Assembly: GCF_035916755.1 (NCBI RefSeq)
Contig: NZ_JAYWIX010000009.1
Span: forward strand, 12,664-76,663
Direction: 5' to 3'
DNA length: 64,000 bases
Source of the DNA: Rothia sp035916755
Lineage (GTDB): Bacteria; Actinomycetota; Actinomycetes; Actinomycetales; Micrococcaceae
Below, piece by piece: positions 59,461-64,000 of the stretch (its first letter is position 1; every line of letters starts with the position of its first letter). The position numbers and the translations under genes were made by a program. The notes beneath the pieces were generated by a model that did not search any database, was not told where the DNA came from, and saw nothing but the letters and a program-made list of their open reading frames with translations.

Positions 59461-60792
59461 TTATTTGACGATAGTGGTAACCCACTCCTGGCTGGCCAGG
59501 TAGCGGACCAGGTCGTTGACTTCCTCGGCGGTTACTGACCGAACCCCATCGAGCAGCTCATCGATCGAGAGGAACTTACCCGAGTCTAGCTCAGCCCGGC
59601 CCAGGCGGCTCATTCGGGAGCCGGCGTCCTCACTGCCCAGCACGGTGGAACCACCCAGCTGCCCAACGACCTTCTTAAGTTCCTCCTGCGTGATACCGTC
59701 GCGCACAAATTCATCGAAGGTAGAGTGCATAAGCTCGGTAACCTGCTCTGCCTTGGCAGGGAGGCAGCCAGCGTACATACCGAAGTAGCCGGCGTCTGAG
59801 TAGGATCCGGTAAAGGAGAAGGTGGAGTAGGCCAGGCCGCGCTTTTCGCGGATTTCCTGGAAGAGGCGGGACGACATTCCCCCGCCCAGGGCGGAGTTGA
59901 GCACGCTCATGGCGTAGCGGCGCTCGTCGCCGGCGATGAGGCCGGGGCAGCCCATCACGATGTTGGTCTGTTCAAAGCCCTTGCTGAGGGTTTTTTCACG
60001 GGCTCCGGGAATGATCTGGCTTTGCTGACGGACGCGGCGCGGGGCAGGTAGGGCACCTTCGGTCAGGTCCCAGCCGCGGTTGGCTAGGGAGTCAAGGAGC
60101 AGGTTGACGATTTCTGAGTGGTTGAGGCTACCGGCTGCGGAAATGACTAAGCGGTCGGGGGTGTAGAACTTTTTGTAGTGTTCCCAGACCTTATCGCGGG
60201 CAACGTCGGTGATTTCCTGCGGGGTGCCGCCGATAGGGCGGCCCAGCGGGTTGTTGCCCATGAGCTGTTCGATGAAGGATTCGAAGGCGACGTCGGTGGG
60301 GTCATCCTGGTCCATGGCGATTTCTTCGAGGATGACGCCGCGTTCCTGTTCCAGCAGGGCAGGGTCGAGCTTGGCGCCGGTGACCATGTCGGCGATGACG
60401 TCGATAGCCATGGGGGTGTCTTCGTCGAGCACACGTGCGTAGTAGCAGGTGTGCTCTTTGGCGGTGAGGGCGTTTGATTCACCGCCTACCCGGTCAAAAG
60501 CGTGGGCGATATCGAGGGCGGTGCGGTTTTCAGTGCCTTTGAAGAGCAGATGTTCGAGGAAGTGGGTGGAACCCAGCATGCCGGGCTGTTCGTCGCGGGA
60601 GCCTACCCCTACCCAGAAACCGATGGAGACGCTGCGCTGGGAAGGCATACGTTCGGTGATGACGCGGACGCCGCCCGGCAGCACGGAGCGGCGCACTTCG
60701 TTGCCTCCCCCACCGGCGTAGATGAGACGGCCGGTGCGGTAGTTGAGCTCGTCGGTGAGGTCAGCGGTTTCAAGGGGTAGAAGGACGGGCAT
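59461..60792 (-). CDS. M16-family zinc metallopeptidase
   Basis: Processing-peptidase-like protease, 443 residues. Inverted zinc motif HFLEH at 77-81 with the distal Glu in ILEEIAMDQDD near 155; the second inactive half carries the GGGMSSRLFQEIREKRGLAY motif. Cytoplasmic, no signal. In Actinobacteria it follows pnp and precedes dapB; here the acyltransferase and DUF559 genes intervene. Confidence 0.94.
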   Translation of the reverse strand: MPVLLPLETADLTDELNYRTGRLIYAGGGGNEVRRSVLPGGVRVITERMPSQRSVSIGFWVGVGSRDEQPGMLGSTHFLEHLLFKGTENRTALDIAHAFDRVGGESNALTAKEHTCYYARVLDEDTPMAIDVIADMVTGAKLDPALLEQERGVILEEIAMDQDDPTDVAFESFIEQLMGNNPLGRPIGGTPQEITDVARDKVWEHYKKFYTPDRLVISAAGSLNHSEIVNLLLDSLANRGWDLTEGALPAPRRVRQQSQIIPGAREKTLSKGFEQTNIVMGCPGLIAGDERRYAMSVLNSALGGGMSSRLFQEIREKRGLAYSTFSFTGSYSDAGYFGMYAGCLPAKAEQVTELMHSTFDEFVRDGITQEELKKVVGQLGGSTVLGSEDAGSRMSRLGRAELDSGKFLSIDELLDGVRSVTAEEVNDLVRYLASQEWVTTIVK

Positions 60793-60946
60793 GGGCCTGC
60801 TTTCTGCTGTTCTGGGATACCTGTTTAGTATGCCAGATTTTTCAGTTTAGAATCTGGGGAAAACGCTTTACCATCACAAAATATGACTATATTTTTTAGA
60901 CAAAATAGCTGAAGGGATTAGGGGCATTTTATTATTTAGTCTTTTT

Positions 60947-60975
60947 TTGATTAGATAACTAAGGAAACATATTTT
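60947..60975 (+). promoter_or_regulatory. predicted promoter of the surface-protein gene
   Basis: TTGATT (60947-60952) and TATTTT (60970-60975), spacing 17, in a markedly AT-rich stretch, put the RNA start about 17 nt before the ATG. The ribosome binding site AAGG is far from the ATG. Confidence 0.4.
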
Positions 60976-60998
60976 TATCAGAAGGCCCTTTAGTTTTT

Positions 60999-62885
60999 AT
61001 GAAACACCACACTCGCATCGCGGCCGCTCTGCTATCGTGCGGAGTCGCAACGCTCCCCATTGTTGCTCTCCCCCAAGCTGTCGCAGAGACCACCGCACAA
61101 CAGGTTACTCCTGCAACGCAGACCCAGGCGTCGCTTTATTCACCCCAGTATGATCAGAGCGATTCTTACTTAGTTGTGGTTCCTGACCAGCGAACTTTTT
61201 ACCCGCCCGTAGATTATTCTGGGGAACTCCCTGATGGAACCCGCTTTTCAGCTTCCCCGGACACCCCAAGCTGGATTTTTATTGGCCCTTACGGGGACAT
61301 ATCTGCCTCGCCTACCTATGATGTAGAACCGGGCACCTATACGGTAAACGTTCTTGTAACCTACCCCGATGGGTCGGTTGATACCCTATCTCAGCCCATA
61401 ACGGTCATCAACGATTACTACAGCTCGCACATTACAGGTAATTATTTCCCCACGACCCAGCTCTCTTGGGGGCAGGAGTTCCCTTCGTTTGATCTTCAGG
61501 TTCCGTGGGAGCCGGGGATAGCTTTCTACATGGGTGAAAGCTCAAACCCCGCTTGGCTATCTGTCTCGAACTCTGGGTGGATTTCTGGCACTGTACCAGA
61601 GGGTACTCGCCCTGGACGCTATGACTATAGGGTCACTGCTTACGGCAACTACAATGTTCAGTTGCAGTACGACGGGTCTATTACTGTTACCGAGCCTGCC
61701 GGGCAAGAAGGTCTGTGGTATCCAGAGAATCTTTCTGTTGAACCAAATGGCCGTTTAGAGCTGGCCCCTCCTACTTTCGCTAACGGGTCTAAGGCACAGG
61801 GAGTTTTCTCTGCGACTACTGAAACCCCGTCGTGGGTTTCTGTAGCTAGCGATGGTTCTGTAGTGTTGGCCCCCGGCCTTGAGGTATCTAGCGGCGAGCA
61901 TAAGATTCCTCTGAGCTTCGTGGGTGAGGACGGGGTAGAGCGCGCAGTTCATCTTACTGTGAATCTTTTAAAGTACAGTGACCTTATTTCTGTTTCTCGT
62001 GAACAAGCTTCAGTTGCAGAAACCGTTCCTGGTGAGGCTTTTAGTTATAACTTAGTAATCACAGGTAATGGTGGCTCTTTACCGGCTGGTACCGCTCTAT
62101 CGCTGCAGTACTCTGACAGTGATATTTCGTCTGTTAGTTTGAGCGAGGACGGGCAGCAGATTCGTGTGGTTGCTTCTACGGATGCTCCTATTTCAACCGG
62201 GTCTTGGGCAAGTTATGCGTATCTACTACTCACCTACCCGGACGGGTCACAAGATAGTCTAGTAGCTCCGTATCGGGTTGTTGCCCCGCCCGTTCCAGAG
62301 GAAACTCCGGAGCCTTCCTCGGAACCCGTAGCCCCTACCCCCGAGGAGACCTCGGAAGTAGCTGTTCCTACAGCTTCAGCTGAGCCTACGGCTGTTCCCA
62401 CAGCATCTGCGGAACCTTCCGCGACTCCTACTCCGGCAGAATCAGCTGCAGCTACAGCTGAGCCTACCGCCGCTCCCGTCGTTACTGATGCTGCGGCTGC
62501 TCTTCCTGAAGTCACCGAGTCTGTGGTGGCTCCTGTTGCGCCCACTGCAGTTGCGGCATCGCCCACCTCTGTACCGCCTGTAGAGCCTACCTTGCTAGCA
62601 GCTAGTCAGTTGTCTGTAGGTCCGCTACCTACCTATGGCCAGCCGATGCAGGGCCCTCGGGTGGAGCAAGCAAATGCTGCATCGCAGACTGCTCAGTTGA
62701 GTGAAGCAAGCTCATCGCAGGCTGCAGCTTCACCATCGAGTTCTGTTCAGCAGTCAGCCCAGCCTGCTTTGGCCCGTACTGGAGTTGGGGATAGTTTGAC
62801 CATTCTGTCTATGGTGGGGGCAAGCTTGTTCTTTGTAGGTGGCATGGCATTAGTTGCAGTTCGTCGCCAGGCTAGATCAAAGTAA
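60999..62885 (+). CDS. LAXTG-anchored cell-surface protein with YPDG-like domains
   Basis: 628 residues. Signal peptide 1-29 (hydrophobic core ending QAVAE), then four divergent domains of about 85-100 residues. Domains 1 and 4 carry LVTYPDGSVD and LLTYPDGSQD, the hallmark of Rib/YPDG-type adhesin repeats; domains 2 and 3 lack it. A Pro/Thr/Ser/Ala/Glu-rich stalk (about 430-580) follows, then the sorting signal LARTG (591-595), a hydrophobic segment and a basic end (RRQARSK). LAXTG is the motif of class E sortases. It is likely an adhesin or host-binding protein; the ligand is unknown. The base composition is AT-richer than the core. Confidence 0.88.
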   Translation: MKHHTRIAAALLSCGVATLPIVALPQAVAETTAQQVTPATQTQASLYSPQYDQSDSYLVVVPDQRTFYPPVDYSGELPDGTRFSASPDTPSWIFIGPYGDISASPTYDVEPGTYTVNVLVTYPDGSVDTLSQPITVINDYYSSHITGNYFPTTQLSWGQEFPSFDLQVPWEPGIAFYMGESSNPAWLSVSNSGWISGTVPEGTRPGRYDYRVTAYGNYNVQLQYDGSITVTEPAGQEGLWYPENLSVEPNGRLELAPPTFANGSKAQGVFSATTETPSWVSVASDGSVVLAPGLEVSSGEHKIPLSFVGEDGVERAVHLTVNLLKYSDLISVSREQASVAETVPGEAFSYNLVITGNGGSLPAGTALSLQYSDSDISSVSLSEDGQQIRVVASTDAPISTGSWASYAYLLLTYPDGSQDSLVAPYRVVAPPVPEETPEPSSEPVAPTPEETSEVAVPTASAEPTAVPTASAEPSATPTPAESAAATAEPTAAPVVTDAAAALPEVTESVVAPVAPTAVAASPTSVPPVEPTLLAASQLSVGPLPTYGQPMQGPRVEQANAASQTAQLSEASSSQAAASPSSSVQQSAQPALARTGVGDSLTILSMVGASLFFVGGMALVAVRRQARSK

Positions 62886-62903
62886 AGTTCAGAGCATAAA
62901 AAC

Positions 62904-62943
62904 GAGGGGCAGGAACTCAAAGTTCCTGCCCCTCTTCTTTTTT
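62904..62943. terminator. strong terminator after the surface-protein gene
   Basis: A 14-bp perfect stem (62904-62917 with 62921-62934) and a 3-nt loop, followed by TTCTTTTTT on the plus strand. Convergent genes meet here. Confidence 0.9.
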
Positions 62944-63436
62944 ATGGCTGGAGTACCGGTTTGATAAGCGGTGCCAGGCTTTCAGCAAATGCCTGAGTGA
63001 TATGAGTGGGGTCTGTATGAGTCAGATATTCCCCAATAACTACAGGGCACGTCCCGTTGACGCAGGTTGCTGCAAGTGCATCAAAACGAGTCACAGTAGT
63101 TGCCCCGAGCTCGGCAGCATCTACAGCACGCTGTTCTGCTGTTTCCTTTTCCTGTTGGTAGCTTTGTAGCTCAGCAGAGCAATCTGCTGTTGTCCCAGTC
63201 TTAGTCATACAGCTTCGTGGATCGCCAGTAAGCGCAGGGGAACCAAGCACACTGATATGGCTGGTGTAGTTTGCAAGTTGCTTGAGCGTCTGAGCTGTTG
63301 CTTGCTCCCAGTTCTCTGACTTTTGAGTTGCATCGGTAATAATCTGGCCAGCTTCGTTGAGCTGATACTCATAGCCACCTGTTGCGCTCGCAATAACAAT
63401 GAGATCTGGCTGCATCTTTTCAGCAAGATTAAACAT
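62942..63436 (-). pseudogene. SGNH domain of an acyltransferase gene cut by an IS element
   Basis: 164 residues resembling the C-terminal SGNH domain of OafA-type acyltransferases: QPDLIVIASATGGY, ISVLGSPALTG, a disulfide-type stretch with Cys (ATCVNGTCPVVIGEYLTHTD) and the catalytic DPTHITQAFAESLAPLI tail. The membrane domain and the GDS block that should lie upstream are missing: at about 63437 the sequence passes into an IS5-like element. The ATG of this frame is accidental; a TAA lies three codons before it. The 5' part probably lies beyond the IS, outside the window. This is a second copy of this gene type beside 56088-58046. Confidence 0.72.
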
Positions 63437-63439
63437 AGA

Positions 63440-64000
63440 GGCTTATTCAAAAGTAGACACGCACCCCACACCCACCAACTAGACAACGGCCCCACCCGCG
63501 GCAAAAATATGAGCGTTAAATCTCTATAAATAACCTCAAGCCATACCGGACAAGACCGTTGCTACACCAGCGTACAACCGGCCTCACAGCCACGCAATTC
63601 GCCACGCTACACACAGCCCTCACCCATCACCTCACCTGGTCAAAACCAGGCGGAAGACCACCAGCGCTAACCCTCACCCAAGCCCTCAAAATCACCCTGC
63701 TCTACCACCGCCACAACCTCACCGAAGAACTCCTCGCAGAACTTTTTGCTGTCTCTCAATCGACAGTCTCACGAGCTATCAACACCATCGAAAAGGCCCT
63801 GGAGAAGATTCTCACTCCGCTGACTCAGCCTTTGAAAGAAAGCCTCAAAGCACCCGGGTCCTTAGTAGTTGACGGGACTCTGATACCCACGTGGAATTGG
63901 CGTTCACTTGGTAAAACAAATTTCTCTGGAAAGCACAAACGAGCCGGATTCAACCACCAAGTCATTTGCACCTTGGATGGAAAGTTGCTGGCTATCACAG
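63440..64000 (+). mobile_element. IS5-like insertion sequence, left part
   Basis: Begins near 63440, where the SGNH gene is cut; the exact end and any target duplication cannot be fixed from this side alone. It carries a transposase frame open from 63520 to the window end. Right end outside the window. Confidence 0.7.
63559..64000 (+). CDS. IS5-family transposase, partial
   Basis: Frame open from 63520 with no stop to 64000; TTG 63559 is a plausible start, though atypical starts upstream are possible. The N-terminal helix-turn-helix (LLAELFAVSQSTVSRAINTI) is followed by the first DDE motif VVDGTLIPTWNWRS, then FSGKHKRAGFNHQVICTLDG. This matches the IS5-type group of DDE transposases in Actinobacteria. 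The C-terminal two thirds, with the remaining catalytic residues, lie outside. Confidence 0.8.
   Translation, partial: MLHQRTTGLTATQFATLHTALTHHLTWSKPGGRPPALTLTQALKITLLYHRHNLTEELLAELFAVSQSTVSRAINTIEKALEKILTPLTQPLKESLKAPGSLVVDGTLIPTWNWRSLGKTNFSGKHKRAGFNHQVICTLDGKLLAIT

Overview
The window looks like chromosome of a Gram-positive actinobacterium of the Micrococcaceae, most likely Rothia. Reasons: moderately high GC with C/G-ending codons, frequent GTG starts, actinobacterial family proteins (DUF3046, DUF1844, PriA, a ClgR-like regulator, a LAXTG surface protein), and a housekeeping gene order typical of the family. The species call is inference. No rRNA, tRNA or CRISPR array was found.

Region 1-13.6 kb is arginine biosynthesis on the minus strand: argC-argJ-argB-argD, then argF-argR, then argG, which runs off the left edge. 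TGCATA-type ARG boxes lie upstream of argC, argF and argG. A plus-strand block sits between argR and argG: a membrane-anchored acidic-tail protein with a frameshift, a sensor kinase and its OmpR-type regulator, a small membrane protein, a convergent acyl-CoA synthetase and an ankyrin protein. Region 13-20.3 kb holds pheS-pheT, three small membrane proteins, and an rRNA methyltransferase coupled to a NUDIX hydrolase.

Region 20.4-24.5 kb is an accessory island: a Panacea-type antitoxin with a downstream candidate toxin, a collapsed type I restriction locus (hsdM 5' end joined to hsdR 3' end), a nitroreductase, an orphan Phd-type antitoxin and a broken GNAT gene.

Region 24.5-45.8 kb is core again: infC-rpmI-rplT with a long leader and an ATT start; hisC-hisB-hisH-(small membrane gene)-priA-sseB; a LysM gene divergent from lexA with two SOS boxes; hflX-dinG; miaB-miaA-dapF with a methyltransferase relic; an APH-fold protein; an amino acid permease; and recA-recX. 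Region 46-55.7 kb continues with DUF3046, clgR, cinA, pgsA, ftsK, rnj, dapA and dapB, all on the minus strand.

Region 56-64 kb is mixed: a membrane acyltransferase, an AbiEi/DUF559-type gene bracketed by two nearly identical hairpin repeats, an M16 peptidase, a LAXTG-anchored surface protein, the SGNH end of a second acyltransferase cut off by an IS5-like element, and that element's transposase running off the right edge. The less ordinary items are the Panacea pair, the hairpin repeats, the frameshifted acidic-tail gene beside the two-component system, the SOS-linked LysM protein, and the recurring octamer GCGGACGC.
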